Positions 5,883 to 12,888 of a stretch of DNA of 34,365 nucleotides are shown piece by piece. The notes under the pieces were generated by a model. That model was not told the DNA's origin and ran no database searches. It saw nothing but the letters and a program-made list of their open reading frames with translations. This DNA is from a virus, in the IMG/VR virus record IMGVR_UViG_3300009104_000065, positions 1 to 34,365 of that record, one strand, 5' to 3'. A program made the translations under genes and the position numbers. The stretch's first letter is position 1; the number at the start of each line of letters is the position of its first letter.

Positions 5883-6490
5883 CCTGTGTATATGTATTTC
5901 ACTCCTTTTAATGGTGGGTTTCCTCTATGCTGGTGAGTGAATCCACTGGGCCAGAGTAATAAATCTCCTTGTGCTGGTTTAATTCTTAAAGATTGATATA
6001 GAAATTCCAGTTCACCACCCTCTTCAACATCATTTAAAAAGACTGCCCATGCAAGTATTGACCTGTAGCTGTCTAACTGATTAGAATGTTCCATATGCCA
6101 GTTATGATATCCTTCGGTCATTTTGGTCTTTTGCATTTTTGCACCACCTACACCTATCCAACTATATTGTCCTTGTATTGGATACTTTCTAAGGAATTCA
6201 GGCATGACCTCATTGTTAACAATATCCACTATTGGTCTAACTACTGGTAATGAACTAGGTGGTATTGTTTGGTGAACAATAGCTTCGTCCTGAATATTCA
6301 ATGCACTTGCTCCCATATTGTCAAGTCTGTCTACTGTCATTCCAGCTTCTGAGGCTTCTTCAAATATTCTAATTGCGTCTTCACATAGTTCTCTAGGGAC
6401 ACAATTCTCAAAACGATATATGTGTTCACCTAAATCATGTATTTCCTTTTGGTCTTCAGCCCTTTCAAAATTTACTGGTCTTGGATTCAT
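5864..6490 (-). CDS. 2OG-Fe(II) oxygenase (prolyl-hydroxylase-like)
   Basis: A 208-residue protein with the double-stranded beta-helix order: H132-x-E134 in NWHMEH (Glu in place of the usual Asp), strands AWAVFLND and GGELEFLY, then GDLLLWPSGFTHQHRG with H186 as the distal ligand and a Lys near 195-198 as the likely 2OG anchor, as in prolyl-4-hydroxylases. Glu in the triad is tolerated in some phage members but may alter activity. It is linked by ATGA to the upstream membrane gene. Confidence 0.7.
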   Translation of the reverse strand: MNPRPVNFERAEDQKEIHDLGEHIYRFENCVPRELCEDAIRIFEEASEAGMTVDRLDNMGASALNIQDEAIVHQTIPPSSLPVVRPIVDIVNNEVMPEFLRKYPIQGQYSWIGVGGAKMQKTKMTEGYHNWHMEHSNQLDSYRSILAWAVFLNDVEEGGELEFLYQSLRIKPAQGDLLLWPSGFTHQHRGNPPLKGVKYIYTGWIDTI

Positions 6491-6729
6491 CGTAGAGGTT
6501 CCCTTTGTTCAAACCACCGCAAGAGAATATACACTCTGATATATGCAATAATGGTCATAAAGAATGTGACCATAGTTCCTGCTATAAATGTGCTCTCTAC
6601 TAACATAAAGTCTATAAAAAACCACAACAATAAGAGATTGAGTGGGTAGTTAATAATCAACCCAGTGAATACTGTTGCAGAAACCTGCTTATGGGTTTTC
6701 TTGTGTTCTTCTATCATACTAAAATTCAT
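6487..6729 (-). CDS. small membrane protein (DUF7220-like)
   Basis: An 80-residue protein with a charged N-terminus (EEHKKTHKQV), then hydrophobic segments at about 17-43 and 47-69, and a basic end. The segment INYPLNLLLLWFFIDF resembles a small membrane family often seen in marine phages (I recall it as DUF7220; unverified). It lies between the tRNA and the oxygenase gene, which it overlaps by 4 nt. Function unknown. Confidence 0.65.
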   Translation of the reverse strand: MNFSMIEEHKKTHKQVSATVFTGLIINYPLNLLLLWFFIDFMLVESTFIAGTMVTFFMTIIAYIRVYILLRWFEQREPLR

Positions 6730-6741
6730 TTCCTTTCCTTT

Positions 6742-6817
6742 TGGTGGAGCTGATAGGAATCGAACCTACGACCTACTGGATGCAAACCAGTCGCTCTCCC
6801 TACTGAGCTACAGCCCC
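6742..6817 (-). tRNA. tRNA-Ala (UGC), CCA encoded
   Basis: The full cloverleaf is readable on the minus strand. The acceptor is GGGGCTG/CAGCTCC with one G-U pair, the D arm is GCTC..GAGC, and the anticodon stem is ACTGG/CCAGT around TTTGCAT (anticodon TGC). The T arm is GTAGG-TTCGATT-CCTAT. The discriminator is A and the 3' CCA is encoded at 6742-6744. Its first 10 bases also encode the last codons and stop of the upstream sulfotransferase gene. Confidence 0.93.
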
Positions 6818-7455
6818 ATATCATAACCAAATGTTTCATAATCTTCTCTGTAATATTCTTGCACGAGTTTCAAACTCTCTTCTGTCCAGTCTATTGGTGT
6901 ACGGGGTATCGCATATCTTAGTTGTGGTTCTATGTCTAATGCTTTCCATATTGTTTTGTCTTCTAACCTATGCCATTGTACTGTTGGGAAATAGTTTTTG
7001 TTTAAACCAAGCATTTCTACCTGTGTATATCTAAACATGGTATTATCAATCATTGTTGTTGGTCTCATATAATTACCATGAACTATGAACTCTTTAACAA
7101 ATTGATTAAACTCTGTATTGACCCAAGGGATACCATTTTCACTTGAATAAGTTAATATCCTATGCAGACTTTCCATTCTATCCTCGGGGTGTCTCACTGT
7201 TGCATAATATTTGTAGTGAGGTCTCAACTTTTTTAACTCTTCAAAAGTTGCATGTTTCTTATGAAACTCAACTGTGCCTCTCATGCGTTTACTATCTAAT
7301 GTGTTAACACTTCTTAATGTCCATATTGCATCAGGAATCGACTGCACCATCAGCTGTCCTTTAAACCCATGCTTTTTTATAAGTGCATGTTCTACACTGG
7401 TTCCGCCTGTTCTAGGTATGTGAACATATCCTATAAGTGCTTCGTCTAATATCAT
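6808..7455 (-). CDS. sulfotransferase family protein
   Basis: A 215-residue protein with the two PAPS-binding signatures: the 5'-phosphosulfate loop HIPRTGGTSV near the N-terminus (about 12-21) and the 3'-phosphate segment VRHPEDRMESL (about 90-100). It should move sulfate from PAPS to a hydroxyl on a sugar or small molecule, acceptor unknown. I prefer the ATG at 7453-7455 over the TTG two codons upstream. The last two sense codons and the TAG lie inside the 5' end of the tRNA-Ala, so gene and tRNA must be processed from one transcript. Confidence 0.75.
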   Translation of the reverse strand: MILDEALIGYVHIPRTGGTSVEHALIKKHGFKGQLMVQSIPDAIWTLRSVNTLDSKRMRGTVEFHKKHATFEELKKLRPHYKYYATVRHPEDRMESLHRILTYSSENGIPWVNTEFNQFVKEFIVHGNYMRPTTMIDNTMFRYTQVEMLGLNKNYFPTVQWHRLEDKTIWKALDIEPQLRYAIPRTPIDWTEESLKLVQEYYREDYETFGYDMGL

Positions 7456-7513
7456 TTGCAAATCTCATGTATATAATATAGTCCAATGTGATACCAAAAT
7501 GTACTTAAATAAC

Positions 7514-7726
7514 TCATTTGAATACTATCTTTGCCAGTCCCAGTTTGTTTCTTCGGTCTATCTCTACTCTAACCTTCGCTCTGAGCTTAGGTTTGATGCC
7601 CTCTTTGTTATATGCTTCAATTAAATCTGCATTTGATTTACATTTCATATAATCGTGGACAACACTTGTTTTGCCTGTCACACGGTCATATTGATTTGAT
7701 GATTTACTAAATTTAATCGGTGGCAT
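7514..7726 (-). CDS. small basic conserved phage protein
   Basis: A 70-residue Lys/Arg-rich protein starting MPPIKFSKSSNQYDR and ending in KLRAKVRVEIDRRNKLG. It resembles a short basic protein I recall from marine T4-like phages, often next to oxygenase genes; unverified. The ATG at 7724-7726 has GAGGAG about 5 nt upstream, and a GTG codon directly before it is the alternative. It overlaps the upstream oxygenase gene by 14 nt. Function unknown. Confidence 0.65.
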   Translation of the reverse strand: MPPIKFSKSSNQYDRVTGKTSVVHDYMKCKSNADLIEAYNKEGIKPKLRAKVRVEIDRRNKLGLAKIVFK

Positions 7727-8387
7727 CACTCTCCTCTAGTTTAATGTCTATTGGTAATCGAATAGCGTTCTCTATATATAAATCGTTTAACTCCTCATTA
7801 GGGATTGGCTCACCGAACCATATTGCAAGACAATACCTTTCTCCATACTGTATGGGTTCAACAGTGTGCCAAACTTCTGTTGAATTATTAAATGCAACTA
7901 TGGTTCCTCTTTTAGTTAAGAATCTATGGCCACCGACATTGAGTTGACCACCTATGAAATGGTCGTTTAAGAATACTATTGCTGTCCCAGTGTCATTATC
8001 ATCAGCAATGTCCATATGCCAAGGGAAATGACTGCCCTCTTCATACTTTATTATCTGCATGTAATTGATTCTTCCAAATGCCCACCCTTTGGGTAATGCC
8101 CATTCAATTCTTTCTAGGATATAATCTCGCTCTGGGCCGGCATATACATTGCAATGTATTTTACCACCGTGTTCATAAGCGTGGTTTTGACCGTCAAACT
8201 CTTTATCTACTGGTGTAAATTTACTATCGGCGATTGACTCTACTTCAACGAATGGTATTTCATTAAACACATTTATTATTTCATCACATATCCACCCTTG
8301 TAATACTTCGTCATGAATAACCATAAAGTTACCACTATTCTGTTTTGGTTGATCGGTCTGTGTGCCTGTTACGGTTTGTTTGGGCAT
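7713..8387 (-). CDS. 2OG-Fe(II) oxygenase (PKHD-type)
   Basis: A 224-residue protein with a canonical triad: H124-x-D126 in PWHMDIA, H174 in VWHTVEP and R184 in GERYCLAIW. The strand pattern TAIVFLND, GGQLNVGG and GTIVAFNN is that of prolyl-hydroxylase-like PKHD enzymes. The first 20 residues look disordered. The substrate is unknown. It follows the next oxygenase gene directly with a one-base overlap (TAATG), so the two are co-translated. Confidence 0.8.
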   Translation of the reverse strand: MPKQTVTGTQTDQPKQNSGNFMVIHDEVLQGWICDEIINVFNEIPFVEVESIADSKFTPVDKEFDGQNHAYEHGGKIHCNVYAGPERDYILERIEWALPKGWAFGRINYMQIIKYEEGSHFPWHMDIADDNDTGTAIVFLNDHFIGGQLNVGGHRFLTKRGTIVAFNNSTEVWHTVEPIQYGERYCLAIWFGEPIPNEELNDLYIENAIRLPIDIKLEESDATD

Positions 8388-9076
8388 TATTTTATCCTCG
8401 GGTAATAGAACATAACTTGTGAGTATCTATAGTTGTCTTTGTATACATTATAATCTGTTATATATGCACCATGCATTTTATTGCCTGTGAATAGAGCTGC
8501 ACGATTAAATTTAGCTGGTATGATATGTTTTAAATCCATCATTTCTTCTACTGGTTGTAGTAATCCCTCTTGTTCCATATTTGGAACCCAACCCGCTTCA
8601 TATACTGCAGTTCCACCATTCTCTTGTTTATCAAGATAGACTAACATATTAATAACTGCTTGATTGTCGGGGTCTTCAAAGTTTCCGTCTATGTGTGGGT
8701 AGTGTTGCAAGTGAGGGTCAAAGACATTAATAGTCTTGAAACAATTAACCTCTATATCATCTCGGTATTCATAGTCTCCTTTCCACCATTTCTCTCTACA
8801 TATTTCAAGGATTCTCTCATTTGCGTTTCTCCATAGTCTTGTAGGGTGTCCTACCTTATCAACTATCCTTGCATCAATATAATCTATTCCATTAGGTGAT
8901 TGTCTTTCTTCATTGTATTTCCATAATGGAATATCTCTTTTGGAGATATGAGCATAGACAGCTTCAGGGTCTTCATAATAATTGTCTATTGTGAAACACT
9001 GTAAATCTTCATGCCATTCAATATCCCATTCCTCTGAAGCTTGCTTGTATAAACTGTCGATACTATAGAAACTCAT
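8387..9076 (-). CDS. 2OG-Fe(II) oxygenase (DUF6445-like)
   Basis: A 229-residue protein with H128-x-D130 in YPHIDG, H202 in KMHGAY and R217 in YRYSQVMFYYP, which completes an oxygenase active site. Strands AVINMLVYLDK and GGTAVYE sit between the ligands. The segment DPEAVYAHI and the overall layout resemble the DUF6445 group (unverified). Its start overlaps the end of the neighbouring oxygenase gene by 14 nt, giving three consecutive oxygenases from 7713 to 9800. Confidence 0.72.
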   Translation of the reverse strand: MSFYSIDSLYKQASEEWDIEWHEDLQCFTIDNYYEDPEAVYAHISKRDIPLWKYNEERQSPNGIDYIDARIVDKVGHPTRLWRNANERILEICREKWWKGDYEYRDDIEVNCFKTINVFDPHLQHYPHIDGNFEDPDNQAVINMLVYLDKQENGGTAVYEAGWVPNMEQEGLLQPVEEMMDLKHIIPAKFNRAALFTGNKMHGAYITDYNVYKDNYRYSQVMFYYPRIK

Positions 9077-9800
9077 ATGACAACTCCGTCCCTTCTTCGT
9101 TATTGTTTATAGGGCTGTTATGTTTTAAGTTAAATGATATTGCAACTCGTCTAAAGTCACCTTCCTCTCGATTGATAGAATGAAATACATTACTCGGCCA
9201 CATAAAACATTCTCCTTGAGTCGGAGTGATTTGTATATCTTGGTGATTGCCCGTTTGTCCTATAGCCACTGTGTTCGGCATATGTTCTTGTTTCATTTCG
9301 TCTCTTTTATGTCCCCAACTAAATTGTGATTGAATATTTGGACTGTGGAAATTTATGGGTTGGCCACCGTCATTCACTGGATAGTATGTTCCACTGACCA
9401 TTGAGTCTTGGTGATTATGTGGTAGGTGGTCGAGGTCTGCTTGCCAAACACTAACCCAAGAGAATAGGTGAATATCATGTCTGCTTAAATTAGAGACTTC
9501 CATATGCCATTGGGATTGAATGAAAGATATGTAAGTATCTTTAACTTGATTTGCAAAATCTTCATACCAAGGAAACTCACACATTTCTTGTCTTTGTTCT
9601 TCAAAGAAATAGGTTGTGTAATATCGTCTTGGGTCGTCTTCGAATTGTTTGATTTTATCAATCAGTGATTCACAATCTTTTGCCACACCTTCATGTGGTA
9701 AAAGAAGACCACCTCTTAAAAAAGGTGTGGGGAATATGTAGTCAACTACATATGAGAATGGTTGAAAACTATTCTCGTTATTGATTATCGGGGGCTTCAT
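9063..9800 (-). CDS. 2OG-Fe(II) oxygenase (2OG-FeII_Oxy_5-like)
   Basis: A 245-residue protein with LPHNHQDSMVSGTYYP (H128/H130, D132), then GECFMWPSNVFHSI (H207) and R218 in FRRVAISFNL. This is the pattern of the 2OG-FeII_Oxy_5 / TIGR02466 group common in marine phages. The N-terminal IFPTPF is also typical of that group. It starts the three-oxygenase run. A CTAAATA motif lies 30 nt upstream of its ATG. Confidence 0.75.
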   Translation of the reverse strand: MKPPIINNENSFQPFSYVVDYIFPTPFLRGGLLLPHEGVAKDCESLIDKIKQFEDDPRRYYTTYFFEEQRQEMCEFPWYEDFANQVKDTYISFIQSQWHMEVSNLSRHDIHLFSWVSVWQADLDHLPHNHQDSMVSGTYYPVNDGGQPINFHSPNIQSQFSWGHKRDEMKQEHMPNTVAIGQTGNHQDIQITPTQGECFMWPSNVFHSINREEGDFRRVAISFNLKHNSPINNNEEGTELSYEFL

Positions 9801-9829
9801 TCTTTATCACTTTTTTCATGTTATAACAT

Positions 9830-9836
9830 TATTTAG
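9830..9836 (-). promoter_or_regulatory. T4-like late promoter motif (CTAAATA)
   Basis: Minus-strand CTAAATA upstream of the oxygenase gene starting at 9800. A short leader of about 24 nt would result. It is supported only by similarity to the other motifs of this set. Confidence 0.35.
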
Positions 9837-9846
9837 TCGTCAAAGT

Positions 9847-10002
9847 TCAGTCTTCAAATGAAACTACTATCTCACATATATGGTCTGTATCATTACAAAA
9901 TTCTTTTACGAAATCTGAAGCAAAGAGTAATTCCTCTCTGCTTCTGACTTCTAATCTGACAACATTTCTGTTATCAATTTCGGTTGAATTGCTTTTGACC
10001 AA
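9847..10002 (-). CDS. possible small protein, uncertain start
   Basis: An open frame with coding-like composition (RNVVRLEVRSREELLFAS, then VKEFCNDTDHICEIVVSFED), open from about 10063 down to a TGA at 9847. No ATG or GTG is in frame; the first usual start is the TTG at 10000-10002, giving 51 residues and no clear ribosome-binding site. An ATG at 10017-10019 lies in another frame, so a frameshift or decayed gene is possible. Apart from this frame and the late motif, 9801-10046 holds nothing I can name. Confidence 0.3.
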   Translation of the reverse strand: MVKSNSTEIDNRNVVRLEVRSREELLFASDFVKEFCNDTDHICEIVVSFED

Positions 10003-10046
10003 TTCATCGGTGAGCTCATTACGATTTCTGAATTGTCGTAAGAGGC

Positions 10047-10325
10047 TTACTCTTTTGGGCTTTCTGTCGCTTCTTCACCTTGTATCGCATTAGTTTCTTC
10101 ATCGATGTAATCGGCAGCTTCCGCTACAACACCTGCTGTGGTATCACCCACAAATGCAGCTGCATCAACAACATCTTCTGTTACTGCTGAAACAATTTGA
10201 GAAGTACCAGTTACAACTGAATCAACAGTGCCTGTGACAACAGTTTTACCTGCTTCCCAAACTCCGCCGACTGTTGAACAACCAGCAATTAAGACTAGAA
10301 AACTTATAGCTATTAAGTTTTTCAT
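10047..10325 (-). CDS. lipoprotein, Val/Ala/Thr-rich
   Basis: A 92-residue protein with a lipoprotein signal (MKNLIAISFLVLIAGC, Cys 16 modified). The mature part is low-complexity (repeated TVVTGTVDS, VVTGTSQIVS, VVDAAAFVGD units, about 28-70) and ends in an acidic tail. It looks like an amphipathic helix on a membrane anchor. AAGGAAG precedes the ATG, directly next to a run of seven TTA triplets. It lies downstream of the spanin genes. The role is unknown; a lysis or envelope role is inference. Confidence 0.7.
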   Translation of the reverse strand: MKNLIAISFLVLIAGCSTVGGVWEAGKTVVTGTVDSVVTGTSQIVSAVTEDVVDAAAFVGDTTAGVVAEAADYIDEETNAIQGEEATESPKE

Positions 10326-10337
10326 ATCTGTTCTTCC

Positions 10338-10358
10338 TTATTATTATTATTATTATTA
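10338..10358. repeat. seven tandem TTA triplets
   Basis: Seven perfect TTA units (TAA on the minus strand). They abut and overlap the ribosome-binding site of the lipoprotein gene at 10333-10339. Slippage would change the leader, not the reading frame. Confidence 0.8.
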
Positions 10359-10409
10359 CTGCTCAAACTGAGCCAGTAGATTATTTGCACTCCATGTGCA
10401 ACAATATAG

Positions 10410-10416
10410 TATTTAG
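10410..10416 (-). promoter_or_regulatory. T4-like late promoter motif (CTAAATA)
   Basis: Minus-strand CTAAATA, followed by the hairpin-rich leader of the lipoprotein gene starting at 10325. Confidence 0.4.
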
Positions 10417-10419
10417 GTG

Positions 10420-10554
10420 TTAATGGTTCTCCAAAAGCTCATTTAAATGGGCTGTGTGATACCAAATGTCATACATTATCTCCAGTGCATGAAGCACTAG
10501 CATAATAGACAATAGCAATGCACATATCTTTAACCACTTTATCTGATGTTTCAC
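10420..10554 (-). CDS. small membrane protein (44 aa), GTG start
   Basis: A 44-residue protein with one hydrophobic span (about residues 8-25, ICALLLSIMLVLHALEI) and a His/Glu-containing tail (WYHTAHLNELLENH). The GTG overlaps the stop of the o-spanin-like gene as GTGA (10551-10554), which fixes the start. A small membrane protein directly after spanins could belong to the lysis set, for example as a holin-like or antiholin-like peptide, but this is inference from position. Confidence 0.6.
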   Translation of the reverse strand: MKHQIKWLKICALLLSIMLVLHALEIMYDIWYHTAHLNELLENH

Positions 10555-11099
10555 TCTTTATCTTTATCTCGTGGGAATAGACCGACACTTGGTCTTCTTG
10601 ATTCATCCTCTAATTTCACTCCAACACCGACTGCTGGTTCATCTTTAATGGTGACATTCCTATAATATATAATGACTTCACCCATCTGTTTGATGTATCG
10701 TCTTAATTCTTGCATATTTGCAGACATGGCTTCATAGTCACCAATCGTAGTTGCAACAAATACGACGCTTCCACCATTCTTATCTTTAATGTCATCTAAG
10801 AATCTATCAAGATAAGTATAACCTTCTGGCCAATCAGGATTCTCTTTACCCAGTTTACAAGATTTGTCTTCATTTCTTTCTCTTATACCTTCCTCATTCT
10901 TGAGACAAGGATTGGCAATCTTTGCTTCAGATACAACATACCATTGTGGTTCAATCAAATTGATTTCCCTTGGTAATTGAGGTTGCATGATTTCAATCTC
11001 TATGGGTTTGGAAACTATCTCCACCTCTTTGGTTCCCATTAGGGAACACGAACTAAGGAGTGTTACCGCTATTAAGGCTGCTAAGCTCTTTGCTATCAT
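10551..11099 (-). CDS. putative o-spanin lipoprotein
   Basis: A 182-residue protein with a signal and lipobox LLSSC (Cys about 18), a Pro-rich linker (MQPQLPREINLIEPQWYVV), and a periplasmic domain with strands GGSVVFVATTIGDYEAM and GEVIIYYRNVT. Its start lies inside the 3' end of the upstream i-spanin-like gene in another frame (47-nt overlap), the arrangement of many Rz/Rz1 pairs. The outer-membrane spanin joins the inner partner to fuse the two membranes at lysis. It is longer than Rz1-type o-spanins, so the extra domain may do something more. Confidence 0.6.
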   Translation of the reverse strand: MIAKSLAALIAVTLLSSCSLMGTKEVEIVSKPIEIEIMQPQLPREINLIEPQWYVVSEAKIANPCLKNEEGIRERNEDKSCKLGKENPDWPEGYTYLDRFLDDIKDKNGGSVVFVATTIGDYEAMSANMQELRRYIKQMGEVIIYYRNVTIKDEPAVGVGVKLEDESRRPSVGLFPRDKDKE

Positions 11100-11433
11100 C
11101 TTCTATACTCTTAAATACATCAGCTGTTCCTTTGTTTATTCGGATTTCAATTAAGCCCGGCCTTGCCTCTGCCAACTGATTTAAATTATGCCTACGAAAT
11201 ATATCTAAGTATTCGTTCTTCTCCTGCTCAATCTGAGCATTACGAGCTGTCATTTGCATTAAGGATTGACCTTGCTTCTCATATGACTCTTTCATCACTG
11301 CCATTGCAGCTGTCTGTTCTTCGATTGCAACTTCGAGCTTATAGTTATTTGCTTTCAGTGTTTGATTATCACTGTATAAGAAATAACTAAAAAGACCAAG
11401 TGCAACCAGTAAACCTATTAATACTTGTTGCAT
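11053..11433 (-). CDS. putative i-spanin (Rz-like)
   Basis: A 126-residue protein with an N-terminal anchor (VLIGLLVALGLFSYFLY, about 4-20), then a long coiled coil (about 25-85, rich in Gln/Glu/Lys) and a C-terminal segment LAEARPGLIEIRINKGTADVFKSIEDDSKEL. This is the topology of inner-membrane spanins. The C-terminus encodes the start of the lipoprotein partner in another frame. It is joined by TAATG to the gene upstream. The role, outer-membrane disruption during lysis, follows from the family; the assignment rests on layout. Confidence 0.65.
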   Translation of the reverse strand: MQQVLIGLLVALGLFSYFLYSDNQTLKANNYKLEVAIEEQTAAMAVMKESYEKQGQSLMQMTARNAQIEQEKNEYLDIFRRHNLNQLAEARPGLIEIRINKGTADVFKSIEDDSKELSSLNSGNTP

Positions 11434-11705
11434 TATACTTCCTCTATTCGATAGTTTAATCCAGCTGCTGAACGAATCACTACTGGACTTTTATCGTTAT
11501 CTATGAACTTGAGTTCATTTGTTGTTTGTTTTGTGATTTTTCGGACATCTTCAAAGTATTGGTCATCACTATCACCCCATTCACTATTGTAAGATACATG
11601 TATATTATATCTCGTAACAAAAAGAGACCGAACCCACTCATATAGGGTTCTCATTATTTTCTTAAATTTAAGATAAAACTTTCTCTTTCTTGTCATTTTG
11701 CCCAT
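11433..11705 (-). CDS. conserved small phage protein
   Basis: A 90-residue protein with a very basic N-terminus (KMTRKRKFYLKFKK), an amphipathic segment and a C-terminal half with VRKITKQTTNELKFIDNDKSPVVIRSA and LNYRIEEV. Its fold is not recognised. It is the first gene after a terminator, and a perfect TATAAATA ends 5 nt before its ATG, so it should open the late lysis transcript with essentially no leader. There is no ribosome-binding site in front of the ATG. Confidence 0.65.
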   Translation of the reverse strand: MGKMTRKRKFYLKFKKIMRTLYEWVRSLFVTRYNIHVSYNSEWGDSDDQYFEDVRKITKQTTNELKFIDNDKSPVVIRSAAGLNYRIEEV

Positions 11706-11710
11706 ACTGT

Positions 11711-11718
11711 TATTTATA
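11711..11718 (-). promoter_or_regulatory. T4-type late promoter (TATAAATA), leaderless geometry
   Basis: A perfect TATAAATA on the minus strand, 5 nt before the ATG at 11705. In T4 the last A of this element is at -6, which would put +1 on the A of the ATG. It sits just after a terminator and opens the 11705-to-10047 gene group. Confidence 0.7.
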
Positions 11719-11723
11719 GCATA

Positions 11724-11747
11724 AGAAAAACCACCCGAAGGTGGTCT
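11724..11747 (-). terminator. rho-independent terminator with UUCG loop
   Basis: On the minus strand ACCACC-TTCG-GGTGGT is followed by TTTTTC. Two smaller hairpins (GTTGGG..CCCAAC and CCCTTTCTAGGG) come just before it. It ends the ligase transcript and separates it from the late promoter at 11711-11718. Confidence 0.85.
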
Positions 11748-11805
11748 TCCCTAGAAAGGGCGGTTGGGTAATGAACCCAACTCTTATACTAGACTCATGT
11801 AGCCC

Positions 11806-12888
11806 TTAATCCTCTCTTTTTCCAACACCCCAATCAATTACGACTGGAAATCTTGGAATGTTATCTACTGACCTTTCGAAAAATCGACAAGTCACCCATG
11901 TTGGTTTCACTTCTTGTTCTAGAAGTTCTTTCAAGGTTTCTTGATTACCTCTAACACCACTATTAAATGTTTCTGTTCCGTCTGTAAGAATAAAGTGTTT
12001 AGCATATCCAGCCCAGTTACCTGAACCTTCTAATACTTCTACAACATCAAACTCTTCTGTGATAAACTCTTTTCTTTTAAGAAGATTCTTACTTCTCTTG
12101 TTGTCATATGGTGTGTCGTTACGAACCATTTGTCCTTCGTAACCAGCTTCTGTGTATTCTGAATACAGTTCGTCTAACTGTTCTTGGTCATTACAAACAG
12201 AAGTTTCAACAGTAACTATTGGAAGTTCAAACATTTGGTCTTCTATAAACATCATTCTATCTAGAAAATTATCTGTTCCCGCCATATCATATACATGATA
12301 TTGAACTTTATCAAATGTTTCAATCTGTTCTTCTTCTGTTGGTTTTACTTTCCTAACAAGACTTACAATCTTTTGGAAGTCTGACTTTAATTCGTGATTG
12401 TAAAGCTCACCGTCTAAAATAACATCAGGGTACTCTTTAAAAAACGGTTCAAGTGCTACGAATATATGTTCACAAGTTGTAATCTCTTTACCAGCTCTTG
12501 TGTAAAGTCCGTCTTTCCTTGCAATGCACCTAATACCATCTAACTTAGGTTGACTAATACCACTTGATTGTGGTCTTTTTGTGTAGTCATGTGCAAGTTG
12601 TGGTTTAAACTTATCGTAGGTATCAATCTTTTTAATATCTTCAAAGTATTCTTTTTCTACTTTTTTATCCCAATCTGCATTAGCTTCTTTGACTGCTTGT
12701 TCAAAAGCAGTAGTAGCATTAGCTTTACCTTCATTCTTAGGGGTGGCTTCTTTCCAACCACTCTTAACTAAGTTACCTTCATGAATTCCAGCAATCGTTC
12801 TAGTTGCAGCATCTTTATATTGGATAGTCCATTCACGAACCTTTCCAGTTGTATCTCTTTTATAGAGGGTTGGTAAACTATTAATCAT
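11806..12888 (-). CDS. ATP-dependent DNA ligase
   Basis: A 360-residue protein with nucleotidyltransferase motifs in order: motif I KLDGIR (K115, the adenylated Lys), motif III LDGELY (about 158-163), motif IV EGQMVR and motif V LLKRKEF. A C-terminal OB-type region follows. The first 75 residues (LYKRDTTGKVREWTI, GWKEATPKNEGKAN) resemble a WGR-like DNA-binding domain. It should seal nicks during replication and repair. The ATG at 12886-12888 overlaps the upstream stop as ATGA; a longer in-frame start would overlap that gene by 85 nt. A strong terminator follows downstream. Confidence 0.85.
   Translation of the reverse strand: MINSLPTLYKRDTTGKVREWTIQYKDAATRTIAGIHEGNLVKSGWKEATPKNEGKANATTAFEQAVKEANADWDKKVEKEYFEDIKKIDTYDKFKPQLAHDYTKRPQSSGISQPKLDGIRCIARKDGLYTRAGKEITTCEHIFVALEPFFKEYPDVILDGELYNHELKSDFQKIVSLVRKVKPTEEEQIETFDKVQYHVYDMAGTDNFLDRMMFIEDQMFELPIVTVETSVCNDQEQLDELYSEYTEAGYEGQMVRNDTPYDNKRSKNLLKRKEFITEEFDVVEVLEGSGNWAGYAKHFILTDGTETFNSGVRGNQETLKELLEQEVKPTWVTCRFFERSVDNIPRFPVVIDWGVGKRED

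Larger units (their letters stand above)
10326..10419. other. leader with hairpins before lipoprotein gene
   Basis: This holds CTAAATA (minus strand, 10410-10416), an inverted repeat TTGCAC/GTGCAA (10385-10401), a second one built on CTCA/TGAG near 10360-10380 and the TTA repeat. A transcript from the late motif would have a structured leader of about 80 nt. No T-run follows the hairpins, so they are not terminators. Confidence 0.4.
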
